Source of the DNA: Pomphorhynchus laevis
Lineage: Eukaryota; Acanthocephala; Palaeacanthocephala; Echinorhynchida; Pomphorhynchidae
Direction: 5' to 3'
Assembly (NCBI GenBank): GCA_012934845.2
Contig: WNNJ02000541.1
Coordinates: 19,534-83,533 of the forward strand
DNA: 64,000 bases
Shown: piece by piece, positions 31,945 to 44,569 of the stretch
Position numbering within the stretch: the stretch's first letter is position 1
Layout of the letters: each line of letters opens with the position of its first letter
Position numbers and translations under genes: made by a program
The notes under the pieces: generated by a model
The model's input: only the letters and a program-made list of their open reading frames with translations
Database searches by the model: none
What the model was told of the DNA's origin: nothing

Positions 31945-33060
31945 TTTTCCTCGAGAATCATTAATTCGTGAGTAAAATCCAATGGTTTAATTTATTCAAC
32001 GAACGACATGCTTCATGTAACTTCTAGACGACCACTTTAGCTCCGAAGTGATGGAATACTCGACATCACTCATCAGTAGAATTAAGTACCCACTAGTCAT
32101 TTCGGTTGCCTGTGTGACAGTAAAAGAAGGCATTTCCGACACGTTGCCTAAAACGTAAAATAGTCTTAGGTTTAAAAGTCTCGAACCAGAACAGTCTGAG
32201 GCTTTTGATCTCGAACCGGAACATTTTCTCTACTCAGTCAGAAGTTGTTGCTGACTGTTCGCTTCACTCGTTGAATCCATAACTGGATTCGGCACACCAA
32301 ATTCAAGTTCGGCATATTTGGAATTCGTAAAGTATGCAATGTAGTTGTAAATTTAAACTTTCTTCGATCAACGAACTACAGGATCCATGTCACTTCTAGA
32401 CAACCACTTCAGCATCAAAATGATGGTTTACTCGGCAACACCAATCAGTAGAATAACCCCCCCCCTTATCGTTTCGGTTGCCTATGTTACATTGTGAATG
32501 AAAGCATTTCCGACACGTTTCTAAACGTCCTAGGCTTTCGCTCTCGAACCAGACCATTTGCTATGAATACCATCCGTATGTACTCAGCAGAGATTGTTGC
32601 TGACAGTTCAATTCACTCGTTGGATTCAAAACTAGATTTGGCATATAGAAGTCAAGAATTATAGACGGCCAGAATTTTAAATGGAATTCGTTAAGTATGT
32701 AATGCAGTTGTCGATTGAAACTTTCTTCGATCTCCAAACTACAGGCTTTATGTCACTTCTAGACGACCACTTTAGAGCTGAAATGATGGAGTACTCGGCA
32801 ACACTTATCATTAGAGTGAAGCACTATCCACTGGTCGTTTCGGTTGCCTGAATGACAGTAAAATAATGAATTTCCGACACTTTGCTTAAACGTCTGAGGT
32901 TTCCGATATCTTACCAGAACATTTGCTGTACAGACTATCTTTATCTACGCAGCAGAAATTGTTGCTGACTGTTCACTTTACTCGTTGGATCTAAAACTGG
33001 ATTCGGCATGAATAAGTTAAGTTCGGATGTGTGGAATGAAACATCTGTCAGGATTCCAAA
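31945..33060 (-). repeat. Class E satellite, three degenerate ~360-bp units
   Basis: Three units, recognised by CACTTCTAGAC (near 32018, 32391 and 32754) and TTTCGGTTGCC, are diverged relatives of the array at 59.6-63.4 kb. Each keeps a recognisable version of the three hammerhead core strands on the minus strand, with mutations in CUGAUGA in at least two units. Confidence 0.7.
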
Positions 33061-33287
33061 TAGAATTCGTAGCATATGTAATGTAGTTGCCGATTGAAAC
33101 TGGTATCGATCAATAAACTGCAGACTTTATTCCTATCTACTTTTAGAGTTTGTTTCTTACTGCTATCTTTACTCTTGGGCTTTTTCACTGATAGCCAGGT
33201 GATATCTAGCTAGTTTAAAGTTTTCATAGATTATTTGATTCCATAATGTAAGTAGTTAATTATTGGAGCTGGATCAAAGGAAAGAAG

Positions 33288-33338
33288 AAATTATTTTTGA
33301 TATTTCGCTAACTACTGTTAGCATCTTCAGAAAATTAC
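33288..33338 (-). ncRNA. Class A hammerhead motif, copy 4
   Basis: CUGAAGA (33330-33324), stem II GCUAAC/GUUAGC, GAAA (33306-33303), UAUC (33302-33299), then AAAAAUAAUU, which pairs with UAAUUUU before the core. Stem II differs from copy 1 (GCUAG/CUAGC) by paired changes. The flank (GGATCAAAGGAAAGAAGAAA) recurs near 52250. Confidence 0.75.
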
Positions 33339-33819
33339 AATGTTTTTTCAAAATGTACATGCTTATATACAAAGTTCAAAACGATCATCGCCATTTGCTT
33401 TGGGCAGGTGCTGCTGTTGTTAGCGATAACCACCTGTTTTCACAGCAGCAACAATGGATTCCTCCGATAAAACTGTATGGTCCATTCTCAATCCTATAGA
33501 TTCTTAAGCAAAAAAGTCTTGTTTTTAGATTATTTCGCACTTATCTTAAAGCTAAAGGCGGTCATTAACTTGGATTACTGTATTGAAATTATAGGATTTA
33601 AAAGCAGGATTGATCAACTACTTGAGGTAATATACTTAAAGATTATATACTATAGATTATATAATATACATATTTACTCGTGGCATAAACTTAGTTTATG
33701 CCACGTGTAAACTGAGTAAACTCACTTTACTGATTTTAATTTTTTTAATTAAAAAATTACATAAATTGAAAATGTTAACATTTACAGTTCAAATTTTGAT
33801 TAAGCAAATATTTTAATCT
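33339..33819. other. Intron 4: unassigned, with one palindrome
   Basis: Two overlapping short plus frames (33263-33499, 33477-33710) have no recognised similarity. A perfect palindrome CGTGGCATAAACT / AGTTTATGCCACG is at ~33679-33705. Confidence 0.5.
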
Positions 33820-35290
33820 ATTTGTTTCTTTGACATTTTTATTCACACGAGAAAAATAAAATTACGTATTTGTTTTATAGACGTTTCGATCAAGCTAGTG
33901 ATCCTTCTCAAAATTAAGTCTAAAATACAGTATTACAGCTTTTATACACTATCTAGAAAATTTATCAAGTTGACAAACAACCCAACTCAAAAACGCGAAA
34001 AAGATCAGAAATTGTTAGCCAGACACTTTTGAAATTACATACGGAGCAAAACTTAGATGCCTTGATGTATAAAAAATCTAGATCCACGAGTGCCTGTGCA
34101 AGCTTTCTTTACTTGCTACCAAAGCTTCACAAACCAAATCTATCGTTCAGACCGATCATCGCGTCATATGCATGTGTCAATCATGCATTATCAAAAATAA
34201 TGAACTCCTTGTTACAAAAATATAATACTCTTAATCAAACGAGAGTGAAAGATGGGCTTGAATTTGCTACCCTAATCAGAAATTATCAAGCAGATACATG
34301 CTACTGTCTCTATTTACTAACGTCCCATTACAGCCGGCGATAAAAATGGTAGCAACAATATTATCATCGAAATGTGAGAACCTAAATCTGTCGCACGAAG
34401 AATGGACGGAGTTGTTATCATGGTGCTAAACTATCGACAGCTACAGTGTTATTCCTTAGACCAAAGATGATATGTTCACAACAACTTCACAGAGATACCG
34501 AGTATGACAACGTATCGAACATGTTAAGGGCATGCGACTATCCACAATGGGCGATTCGTCAAGCCAGGCCGAAGGGAAACAGAATTTTCTACAACACAAA
34601 GAATAACATAACACAGCGAGCCGCTGATATGAGAAGTTTCATAAAGTTGACGTTTATTAACGATTGATGTCTGAACCGACTAGAAGATAGAATAAAGAAT
34701 AAAAAACTAGGACTGATACCATCCCAACAATTTTCTACTCTGCGAAACCAACCTTGACAGCCTTATTCAAAAGAAAGCCTATGGTAAAGCAGACAACGGG
34801 TGTGGTTTACAAAATTAATTGTATGGATTGCAATGCATCATATGTTGGGCAAACGAAACGACCGGTGACAACACGTGTAAAGAAGCATCGCAGTGCATGT
34901 AAAAGAAGTGACGCGTCCTCCTCTATCTTGAATCATTTATTAAGGCAGAATCACCAGATCAATTTCGATAACGTTGTAATTTTAAAGAAAACCCTTAACA
35001 GCTTTAGAAGGTTAATCCTCGAATCGCTGTACATTCATAAAACGGAAATACTGATGGACAGAAACAAGTAAAATTACAATTTAAACTTCCGTACGACTCA
35101 ATGGATTGAGATCGAAAGACATTAATTGCGATTATTCCATGTTTAGTGACTAGATAGTGTTATAAAAGCTGTAATACTGTATTTTAGACTTAATTTTGAG
35201 AAGGATCACTAGCTTGATCGAAACGTCTATAAAACAAATACGTAATTTTATTTTTCTCGTGTGGATAAAAATATCAAAGAAACAAATAAG
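33820..35290 (+). mobile_element. Penelope-like element P3 with ~130-bp inverted ends and GIY-YIG
   Basis: Plus-strand frames: RT fingers (FLYLLPKLHKPNLSFRPIIA, 34029-34343); a connector (RQARPKGNRIFY, 34446-34667); and a GIY-YIG nuclease (VVYKINCMDCNASYVGQTKR, then TRVKKHRSACKRS; 34754-35071). The catalytic RT centre is absent, so this is an internally deleted, non-autonomous copy. Its ends are inverted repeats: 33820-33952 is the reverse complement of 35150-35288 with few differences. Each end carries a hammerhead-like motif. Confidence 0.8.
35190..35240 (+). ncRNA. Hammerhead-like motif at the 3' end of P3, UUGAGAA variant
   Basis: UUGAGAA at 35196-35202, stem II GATC/GATC (35204-35207 with 35216-35219), GAAA 35220-35223, then CGTC. 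The same motif lies inverted at the left end (minus strand, core box 33911-33905, GAAA 33897-33894). Relative to CUGANGA both C3 and G8 are changed, to U and A. Confidence 0.55.
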
Positions 35291-35877
35291 TTGGTACACG
35301 AAAGTAATCTTATCGGATTAATAATCAATAATTAGCAATAATTTATCAATAATTAGCTAAATTTTAATTATGTATCTTGTATTAGAATTGTGATTATAGT
35401 TTAAAAATCATTATAAAGCATATCGAATTAATAAATGTATTAGTCTGAAAATGATGTAATTTAATCATCACTACCGTTTATATTATCAACTTTTTATCAA
35501 ATTAGATAAGTTATCTGAGTCTGCGTATTTTGAACATATAAAAATATGTTCAAAATACAATAAAAATACAATACAATACATATCATTATCTAACTGAACC
35601 TCAAATTTTGTATTATTATTTAATTAAAAAGTAATGCTAAATAAAATTTAAATAATTAAAAATAATTATGGTTAAAAGTTATTAAAAATAATAGTTCAAA
35701 ATAATTTAATTATTTTTTATGATTTTTCAAAGTTTTCTCATTTTATTGACGAGTAGATAAACTCACGTAGACTCATTTTTATCTGATTTATAGAATCTCA
35801 TGTAAAAATAGTTTATAGGATCAACTTAATTTTGTGAAACTAATAATTTTAATTTTCTTTTACAAATATTTATTTAG
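35291..35877 (+). other. End of intron 4, AT-rich
   Basis: No coding signal; acceptor AG at 35876-35877. Confidence 0.6.
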
Positions 35878-35992
35878 AAAGTTGAATGTGAAGTTGAAGG
35901 TGATATAATACACGACTATATCGATTTGTCAGCTTGTCAGGTTTTAAATGTTGAGGCCAATGTTAATGCTGCTCAACTATCAAACGGAGTTG
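35878..35992 (+). CDS. TRAPPC8: TRAPPC8-like, exon E
   Basis: Reads KVECEVEGDIIHDYIDLSAC then QVLNVEANVNAAQLSNGV. This part of TRAPPC8 is poorly conserved, so the call rests on phase. It starts in phase 0 after exon D, has no stop, and ends at a strong GTAAGT donor (35993) in phase 1, which fits exon F. Confidence 0.65.
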
Positions 35993-37379
35993 GTAAGTAA
36001 ATAAACTGATAGATAAAGTATATGAATAAAGTATATTTAGTTTAATATTTAGTTTTTATATTTAGTATATTTATATAAAGTATATATACTTAGTTTTACA
36101 AAGTATATATTATGTACAAATTATATATAATTATGATATATAAATATTATGATATTCATAGTAGATAAATATTAATATAATATTAATATAGTTATATACA
36201 TAATATATAATTATACTTAAGTATAAGTATGATAGTAGCAGTTAGTGTTAATCAAAGATATTTTTGTGTATACAACATTTATTTAATACTACCTACTGTA
36301 TAAGCATTAAACACTTAAATTAATTATCAAAACACCACATTTAATTTAATTAATTCTTAAATAAATAAAAAAAAATTATTTTTTAAATTAATTGTTTTAA
36401 AACATTCAGAGAAGTAATTCAAAAACTGATTGGTTAGTGACGTGCCTTTCCTTAATTTGATTCAAGTTCCTTCCATATCAATTTAGCATTTTTAATTTCT
36501 TATTATTTGATGTTTACTTAAGTGAAGTGATCGTTCAGCAAAAACATTGTTCATAAAAAAATTTATAAATAAAAAATTTTATAAAAAAATATAAATTTAT
36601 AAATTCTTTTTTTTGAAAATTTTAAAAAATTAATAATTGATATTGAATTATTAATCATATATAAATTTATAATTCATATTGCCACATTTATAATGTGCCA
36701 ATATTCGTTATATTTCAAACTTCCTTTGATTTTTCGCTTTTCAAAACACGGTTACCACGATAATATGCGTGAAAATTCTATTCAATGCCATATCGAAGAT
36801 GTTAAGTGCCGATGTCGATTTCGCCAACAACCTCGCGGATAACAATTACACATGCCAAGATGTTTCATTCTTTCATGATTCAGTTTAAAGTCAATTGATG
36901 GAATAAAGCGGTGATGCTAACTTACATACATTAGAAGTTCATTGAATTTAGATTTCTACTAATATTGCATTTAAATTTCTAGTGTGTAAATTTCTTTCTG
37001 TTAATTCATACTTGTTTAAGCTGTAATATATTTATAATTTGCCCATGGTACATAGATTGATAAATATATCTTTCATAAATTAAAAAATGCTACTTAATAA
37101 AATAATAATGTGTTTTAATCTAAATCGACGTTACGAGTTGCGTCGATTGAGATTTCTTTCTGCGGGAGTTCCACTGTAGATATTGTTCAGCAAAATGCTG
37201 AGAGCTCAAGAATCGAAATCGCTGAGTTGACGGCAGAGCTTTGAAATTTGAAGAAATTTTTTTAGAAATAACCTCATCTGATGGTGAAGAATCCAGCTTA
37301 ACTAGATCGGGTACTTTTGCAAGTGTGGTTAGATAGAAGGGTTGTAAGATCTGTTTCCCGCCAATCATTTAAACAAGAA
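35993..37379. other. Intron 5, first part
   Basis: 36000-37080 is AT-rich with no signal. 37120-37368 (minus) holds an 82-codon frame with basic C-terminus (WNSRRKKSQ) that I do not recognise. Confidence 0.5.
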
Positions 37380-40200
37380 TATGACTCCGCTTTTATTCTT
37401 GCAAGAGTGTGATAAGCAGGCAAACCGTTCGTGTAACATAATCATTATTGGGTTACCTGTTTTATCGAATGATCATGACGTCGTCAAGAACGTTTTCTCT
37501 GAGATCGGGATAAATCTATCAACATGTCGGTATCTTTGATTCAAACTGATATTCCTTCGACTGACGAATTGATATTACGTCAATCACTTTCCTATTGTAG
37601 TAAGCTACGAAATTCACCTAGCTTTTCTAGAGTCAACCTAATTCCTGATCTGCCACCAGTAGAACGCGATGCCTAAAACTTTCCGTGCCGAACTTAACGA
37701 GAAACGAAATACTGATCGTTCATCTACATTCATTATACTTAATAATAAGGTTATAGATCTCGTAAACTGAAAACAAACCTAGACAATAGTGTAAATCATC
37801 CAGTCTATACTGGGGATTTCTAAACTGGAGTATATACTCAAGTAGTTCTTCCAGTAATTCATCTAGTAAATCCTTCAGTATATCCCCAAGTATATTTTCC
37901 AGTATATCCACCATTATATCCTCTTTAAATCCTCCAGTAAATTCCTCAAGTAAAATCTTCAGTAAATCCTCCAGTAAATCTTCAGTAAATCCTTTACTCT
38001 TCTAGTAAATCATCAAGTGCATCCTCTAATACATTCGACTCCGCTGCTGTTCAAGTCTTCCTTAAAATTAGCCGTCTTGAATATCTGATCTCTTAGTAAC
38101 AAGGTTGATTCAGTATATGATATTTTCCTTCATAAATCTTTGGATGTTTTGTGTTTAACCGGATCTTGGCACTTTGATCAAAATGATTACTCTATTTAGC
38201 GCATCCACTCTTTAAACCTCCCTATGGTTGATAATGCTTGTCAACTACCTATTAGTTCGATAGATCAATTAACCACGGGGGTCTTATAGCTTTCTATCAC
38301 TATTGGTCTCTGTTGCAATCATTATCGTTGTCATTTGTTCCTATTACTTTCGAATTACTTGGGCTCAGTGTAAAATCCGGCTCGTTGTTTCTCAATATCT
38401 AGTTGTTCTATCGACCTAGATCATGCCATCCGTCAGACTCTTTTTTCTGTGAACTGTCAAACTTACTTTCTTTCATCTTCCTCTCCAATTTACCTTGCGT
38501 TGTACTAGGTAATATAAATGTTCGCTTAGACCGTCCTCGTGATTCCAATACCCTAAAGACGATTTATACATTTATGATCATGATTTCCAAATCATGTCTC
38601 CTCATTGTTCTTCTGCTGCCCATATTCTTGGTGGTACCCTCGATATTGCTGCTCTACCTTTGCGTCTTTCCTTTCTTCTTCATTGTGTATATTTGATCCT
38701 GCTCTATCTGAATACTTCTTTGTTAACTGTTCTTTCCCTTTGTTAAAAATCAATCTTCCTGCAAAAAATATCTCATGTCGTTCTTAGAAATTCCTCGATT
38801 TTTCCCTTCTTCGCTCTCTTATCAACCGCTTTCCGTTAATTTATTATTCTTCGATCTACCAATCTCCAATTACCTATATACCCGCTTTAACAATGTATTT
38901 TGCTCTATCCTCGATGAAATTCTTCCCCTTAAAACTTTTGTTCAATCACGTCACTATCGTGCAACATGTTTCGACTCTGAGTGTGTGACTTCAAAACGCT
39001 TCCTTTGTCGTTCTTTCAGAACTTATCATCGTTTTCTCATACTATCTTCAGAACTTGACTTATCCTTTTATCGTAACCAATTCTTTGCTCTTCCTCGTTC
39101 GCACAGGCAAATTCTAGGTTCTAAGGTACATAGATTTTGGCGAAACAAACTGGATTCCGCTAATGACTCTAGAACTAAATGAAAAACTCTCGATTCTCCA
39201 CTTTCTCGTTCATCTGTCATCTCCACTCTTGATCTTTCTCAATTCTCCGATTACCTAATTTCAAAAACTATTTCTTAAATCGATTCGATCATCGTCCTTC
39301 AACAAACTTCTTGTATCCCGTTTGATATTAACCCTAAGCCTTTTACCTACTTGCGTTATCTGAAGATGAGGTATCTTGGCTTCTTATTTCGTTAACATGT
39401 AAGTCCTCTCCTGCTGATCCCATTCCTACTCGAATTTTTAAATTATTGTCAACAGACTTCACACCTTTTCTTACCAGCCTCTTTACTCGTACATCCGGAA
39501 TGGAATATTTTCTGTTCTTTATAAATCAGCCATTGTTCGTCCCCTAATTTAAAAGACCTATATCAACCCCTTTCTTCTTTCATCTTATCGCCCAATAACA
39601 ATTCTACCAATATTATCTAAAATTTTTAAACACCTTGTCCTAGATCAAATAAACAGATAACTCTCTTCATCGCAGCTCTACCCTTCTTTCCAATATGCTT
39701 TCCGCTCCAATCATTCCACCGAACTAGCATGCCATAAAGTTTTTTCTGATCTGCTCTGCGCTTGTGACAAAGGACTTTCTAGTGTTGTAATATCGCTCGA
39801 TCTTTCATCTGCATTCGACATTGTCAATCACAAAATCCTTCTTTTTCGTCTTCGCTATCACTATGGCTTCTCTTCGTCCACCTTGGCTTGGTTCTCTTCG
39901 TATCTCCCAGATCGATCATTTTCCGTCCATTCTAATTCAATGTGTTCTCCTCTGTCTTCTCTCTTGTGGTGTACCTCAAGGTTCAGTACTTGGCCCTATT
40001 CTATTTACGCTTCTTGGAAATTTATCTTATATAACTAATGAATTCTGCTTCAGAGTAATGCAGTACGCTAGTGATATACTTCTTTATTCTTACTCGTATT
40101 CTCATTCCCTAAGCCAACTTTTCATATCCGCGTCTAATTATCTTCATGCTCTATCAGAACATCTATTTTTTTGCATTATATTATGGAAAATGTAAGTTTG
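37380..40200 (+). mobile_element. Divergent LINE-A relative (ORF1, endonuclease, RT)
   Basis: An ORF1-like segment starts near 37400 (CNIIIIGLPVLSNDHDVVKN, FSEIGINLSTCRYL; later RAELNEKRN). The endonuclease end is at 38403-38696 (LPCVVLGNINVRLDRPRDSN). The linker is at 38775-39182 (YRATCFDSECVTSKRFLCRS). RT motif A is at ~39800 (SLDLSSAFDIVNHKILLFRL), motif B at ~39966 (GVPQGSVLGPILFTLLGN), and a catalytic box reads QYASDILLYS, where the first Asp of the family's ADD is Ser, so catalysis would be lost. It is more decayed than the other LINE-A copies and lacks the clear 3' hairpin. Confidence 0.75.
37775..38035. repeat. Degenerate 15-bp tandem repeat (CCAGTAAATC type)
   Basis: About 16 units of a CTCCAGTAAATCCTC-like 15-mer between ORF1 and endonuclease of the LINE relic. 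On the minus strand it encodes an amphipathic Leu/Glu repeat (DLLDELLEELLEYI), which is probably incidental. Confidence 0.65.
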
Positions 40201-40929
40201 GCTTATATGCATTGAGTCTTTCGTTTCATCTCTTGATTTTAAATTGAAGACCAAGGATTTGGTAATACACTTATTTACTTCTCGATAAGTATATCTTCTC
40301 TGAATCAGCTTCTTTCTTAATTTAATTAATCATTGGCTACATATGTGAAATATGTAGTTAAGCATAAAAAGGGGTCTAATTTTCTGCCTTTATTCATCGA
40401 CCCAACATAGCAACGGGGCCAAATACACGCTAATGACGTATTAATTTATTTAACTTATTTTAATGCATTGAAACCTGATAACATAGCAGTTCATCCTGAT
40501 ATCCTCTAATCCTTATTCTGATACAACGTCTGTTATTTATTAGTCAATTCATAACAATTGACTTAAATTTTAAATTTTACAATTTTAAATAAAGTTAGAA
40601 TATATAATTTTAAAATTTAAAGTTATAGATATAATTTTAATATAAATTATATAAATTCATATAATTATGAATTTATAATTTTTAATTAATATAATTATTG
40701 TTTATAATTATTTATTTTTTTAAATTTATAAATGACAAAAAATTAAAAATACGTATCTTATTTATTCTAATTCTTATTTATTCCTTTTTTATTGTTATTA
40801 ATCTTATTTTTATTTTTATTAATCTTATTTAATCTTGTTTAACTTTCCTTATAATACAATTTTTTAAATTGAGTATTTTTAGCGAATGTTTTTTAAATTA
40901 AATCATTGTTCCGAAAAAACATTTCAAAT
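40201..40929. other. Intron 5: AT-rich, with dispersed repeat D copy 2 at 40470-40564
   Basis: The repeat D copy runs from GAAACCTGATAACATAGCAG to the hairpin GTCAATT/AATTGAC. The rest is A/T-rich; a short palindrome CTACATAT/ATATGTAG lies at ~40340-40358. Confidence 0.6.
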
Positions 40930-43640
40930 AAGATCAATCAAGTTTAATTCGGTCTCGCAATTCTGCATAATCTCCTCGATACATGCAGCGTTGCCTCGTT
41001 AAACGGCCACACTTTTTCTTTGTAATAGAAAGGACACCAATCGTTAATCGTCGTGTCTCCTCTTCAATCGCCTGCCAAGTCATCCAGAAATTTGGTAGTG
41101 TAGGGCCAATCCCTCCCTAAAGACTCTATTGCTACTGGTTCGAAAATATAAGTCCTATTGTCGAAACATGCATATTTCCTTCGTTCTTTAATTTCAGCTC
41201 TGGATGCCGCAGTGTCCGCGCTGTGTGTGACCATATGTTGTTTATGTGACCAATGTGTGACCATATGTGACCAATGTGTTCACACACGTTGTATTCCAGA
41301 CCAGCAACTTTCCTCGAGACCAGAGAGCCAACTTGCATTCCTCGGGACGCTTTTTATCATTTCGACAAATACCGCTCGGATTTTACCGATTTCGGAACCG
41401 GCTGTCACTATAGTCATGTGGATAATTCCATTCACCTGGTTGTGTCGGCTATGGCGAGATTTGTTGTGTTGGCAGTTAAGGCCATGTACGTCCGAAACAG
41501 TAGTCGTTATGCCGCATTTACAAGTATAGGGCTGATGGAAACAAATTCCAAGCTTCAGTGTAATTGATATTGATATGTTACCATCATTCATTCTTGTTCC
41601 CAATGCGATAATGGGTAGTGCGTTGAGAAAATCTCCGGAATGTGGTGAGGCAGCGGCTAAGATATGGGTTCAGTTTCCAGAAGAGAGCGAAGTTGATAGA
41701 ATATCACGTTGGCGTTTTTCATAAACTGGAGGTGATACCATCGTGTTTGAGATGGATTTTCCAATACCATCTCACTTGACGTTATAGTCGAGCAGTTCTT
41801 CCTGTGTTTCTCCCATTGAGAAGAAAGGGTCTCCTAAAATCGCAAAAAGAGTTTGTTAGTAGACATTCGGGACGATGTGCACACGAGGAGTGGTATCTCG
41901 AATTGTGCAAATGTCGATTTCGCCATGTTTAATGGGAAGAATTGCTTGTATACATGCTCTATCGTTCACCGGCATGCTGATGACCGATTGAAAAGTATCG
42001 CGCAACGTTTCATCGTATGTATTTGAAGATTCAGTAAGGAAATTCTATGCAGATTGTAAAAGATACGTAAGCTTAGATATATTGTAAAAGTTTCTGAAAA
42101 GAAAAGTAGCATCCTACCTGGAGAGTTATGTCAGACGCGAACTGATTAGTGTTAACATAGAGATTAAACTATCCAGATGTTTACTTACCGATTCAACTGA
42201 GCCAATTGATGATTCTAGTAATGCTGCATTTTCATTATCAATGACAATCCACTCATGCAGCTTGTCCGACAAGGCGTCTTGTACTCTAGCTTTTGCTATT
42301 ATCTCGCACATCGATTGATTAAGCTCCTATCTAAGATTTCTCACAGGAACTGAATAAGGCGAATATCGGTCAGAATATCTTCTATTAGCCCGCCTAATGT
42401 ACAATCATCAATATTCCAGACCAGAAAGAAAATATTCCCCGCCTATCGATTTCATTGATTGAGAGCGAAAAGAGAAAGGGGCCCATTGGATATCCCTATT
42501 GAACACCGTATAGTAAGTCTATAGTGTGGTATCCGTAGTAAAGGATGATCGGCTACTGTAGCACGCATTGACGAAACAGGATATGCTTGAAAGCTTGTTC
42601 TGAACACATTACAACATCTCAGCATTTCTCAGGCAGTTAAATACATTTGAGAAATATACTTTTACCATGGTATAACCTGGCATGACATGATGATGTAGAA
42701 ACAATTTAGCGGCATATTCGGTGGCCTCAGCGCCGCCCGGAACACCTGCATCTAATTGATGTGGTACAAAATAGTTAATTAATAGTTCAACTAATTAGCA
42801 AGTTTACTCGCAAGTCAACGAAGCGAACATATGATAGCTATGGGTCGAATGACGCCTGTTCTCTTTCGCAGAGCGACTAAATCGGCTCAAAAAACGATAT
42901 ACCTGATTGGTTTAGGAAATTTCCCAATGATTGAATGAAGAGATAGAAGGCAATAGCGTGTCACCGGAAATTCTAGTCGACGGGCCTGTTAGGTCTATGA
43001 GATGTGTGAGTGTTAGCCCATTTTGTCCGCCCGTAGATCTAATCGGGAAAGATCTGATGGCATGAATAATTGACTCCTCTATTACGATAAAATTGCGGTT
43101 GCATTCGCCTGTGGAGTTTACGCTATTCGACAGTCTTCTGATGTTGTCGACACTGCAGAAGATGTAGTATATGATCCTAAAACGTCACTCAACCTCGCTA
43201 TTACAGAAGTCTCGCCGCTTTGGACTTGATGGTTTATGTAGGTGTTTGACCTGTAAAATTTGCTTCTTATCTTCTGAGGGTTTTACGAAAGACTCATCGC
43301 TGCTCAAAAGTCTAATGGTTCCTCTCACATATTTATCTTCCGATTTCTCTTTTACACTCTTGCTTCGCCACTCCGACTCTTTGTTAGGTACTTTCGGTTT
43401 TCTGGTTCTATTAAAGTATTGGTGGAGCGCAAGGCAATAATTTGTAATACCGTCGAAAGGCATACAGGTTTCTATGAGCAAAATTGTTAAACTGTTCCCG
43501 TGATTGCCCTCTGTCGATGGGGGAACCCGAAGTACTATTTCCGGAAAGGAAAGTAAGGAAATCCATGCCTGCTCGTTTCTGTCCTCATCCGTAGTAATAT
43601 AGTTTGTTGTGGGTGCTCGTTGACAACAGTACTCATTCAC
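40930..43640 (-). mobile_element. Family S retroelement relic (YLDD-type RT with zinc-like C-terminus)
   Basis: Minus strand. The 151-codon frame 43640-43185 has DKYVRGTIRLLSSDESFVKP and LQVKHLHKP. Motif A appears as MVKVYFSNVFNCLR (~42660), motif B as YGVQ*GYPMGP (~42500) and the catalytic box as NIDDCTLGG (~42400). The C-terminus is TCKCGITTTVSDVHGLNC (~41500) and AEIKERRKYACFDNRTYIFE (~41150). These match a widespread animal element family whose proteins run 'GVQQGDPLGP...YLDD...CxxCG...HGLSC...DGKRPDG...KY'. It is broken by many stops. A second copy is at 47600-49470. Confidence 0.7.
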
Positions 43641-43862
43641 CCTAGTTATCGTTTACCGTAGTCTTTTCAATAACGCAGAAATCGTTGACTGCAGTCTTTA
43701 TTTACCGTAGAGTTTGATTACCGTAGTTCTTCAATAACGCAGAAATCCTTTGTAAGTATTTATACTGTGGGTTTAAGCTGTTAAAATTGTTGTTTATATA
43801 GTGTTTTCAGATAGTTTTGTTAAATTATATTCAGATTTATCATTTACTATTTGCATTTGTAG
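43641..43862 (+). other. End of intron 5 with splice acceptor
   Basis: A word CCGTAGT(C/T)(C/T)TTCAATAACGCAGAAATC occurs twice (near 43655 and 43722), a ~65-bp tandem duplication. Acceptor AG at 43861-43862. Confidence 0.6.
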
Positions 43863-44113
43863 TGAATTTTGACAGAATATCAACTGAATTTGCACAGTTT
43901 AAAGAAGCTGTATTAATGAGAACGCACAACTACGAGAATAGAATAGATGCAAGCTGTTTATTCGGAAAAGTCCAATACAAGACAAATAGCTCTTTAAAAA
44001 GAGTTTCAATATCGCAGAATACACATAAAAATATTGGATATTTATTGGAGCAGTTTTTCTTCCGATGCCTATTGCCTTGGTTAGATAGAAGACTGAGGCA
44101 GCTTGTTGAACAG
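43863..44113 (+). CDS. TRAPPC8: TRAPPC8-like, exon F
   Basis: G from exon E plus TG gives Val, then NFDRISTEFAQFKEAV ... SISQNTHKNIGYLLEQFFFR and CLLPWLDRRLRQLVEQ. The last part matches 'TDHDRIRQFIQEFTFRGLLPHIEKTIRQLNDQ' of TRAPPC8 closely. It ends at CAG/GTAATA (44114) in phase 0. With exons C and D it is the strongest evidence for the gene identity. Confidence 0.85.
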
Positions 44114-44569
44114 GTAATAGTAAAAATTTTAAAATTACATAGTTTTTAATTGCTTGGAAATTTATAAAGTCACAATAATATGAATGATATAAACATTTCA
44201 AAGCGATAACAAACACATACTTTAACTATGATAAATATTTTATCGTATATTAATTAGAAAGTATGTTATCAGGTTTTAATAATGTATTATTAAAGAGTTT
44301 TGCTTAATTATTTTTAACTTGCATTCACATTTATGTGTTGATACCTTTTATTTACAAAACAAAGTCAAACAGTCGAATATATCAAATAATTTCACTATTT
44401 TATTTACAAATTACCAGGCAGTTCAGATGCTACGGTTACAAAATCGATTATTGCTCTTTAAGAATATAGGAAATTAGTAATACACTATACACTTACCCAA
44501 AACATCTAATGCTCGTTACAAAATCCGACTCTTATACACTTACACAGAAAATCCGACGCTGGTTATAGA
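44114..44569. other. Intron 6, first part, AT-rich
   Basis: No coding signal seen on either strand. Confidence 0.6.

Noticed and set aside
37720-37914. Amphipathic Leu/Glu frame on the minus strand as a small coiled-coil protein
   Set aside because: It is the translation of a degenerate 15-bp tandem repeat inside a LINE relic, and is on the opposite strand to that element.
13655-40428. GC-richer word at 13655-13680 and its near reverse complement at 40403-40428 as a terminal inverted repeat of one element
   Set aside because: The two sites are 27 kb apart in different introns with unrelated flanks apart from nearby repeat D; a shared element cannot be shown.
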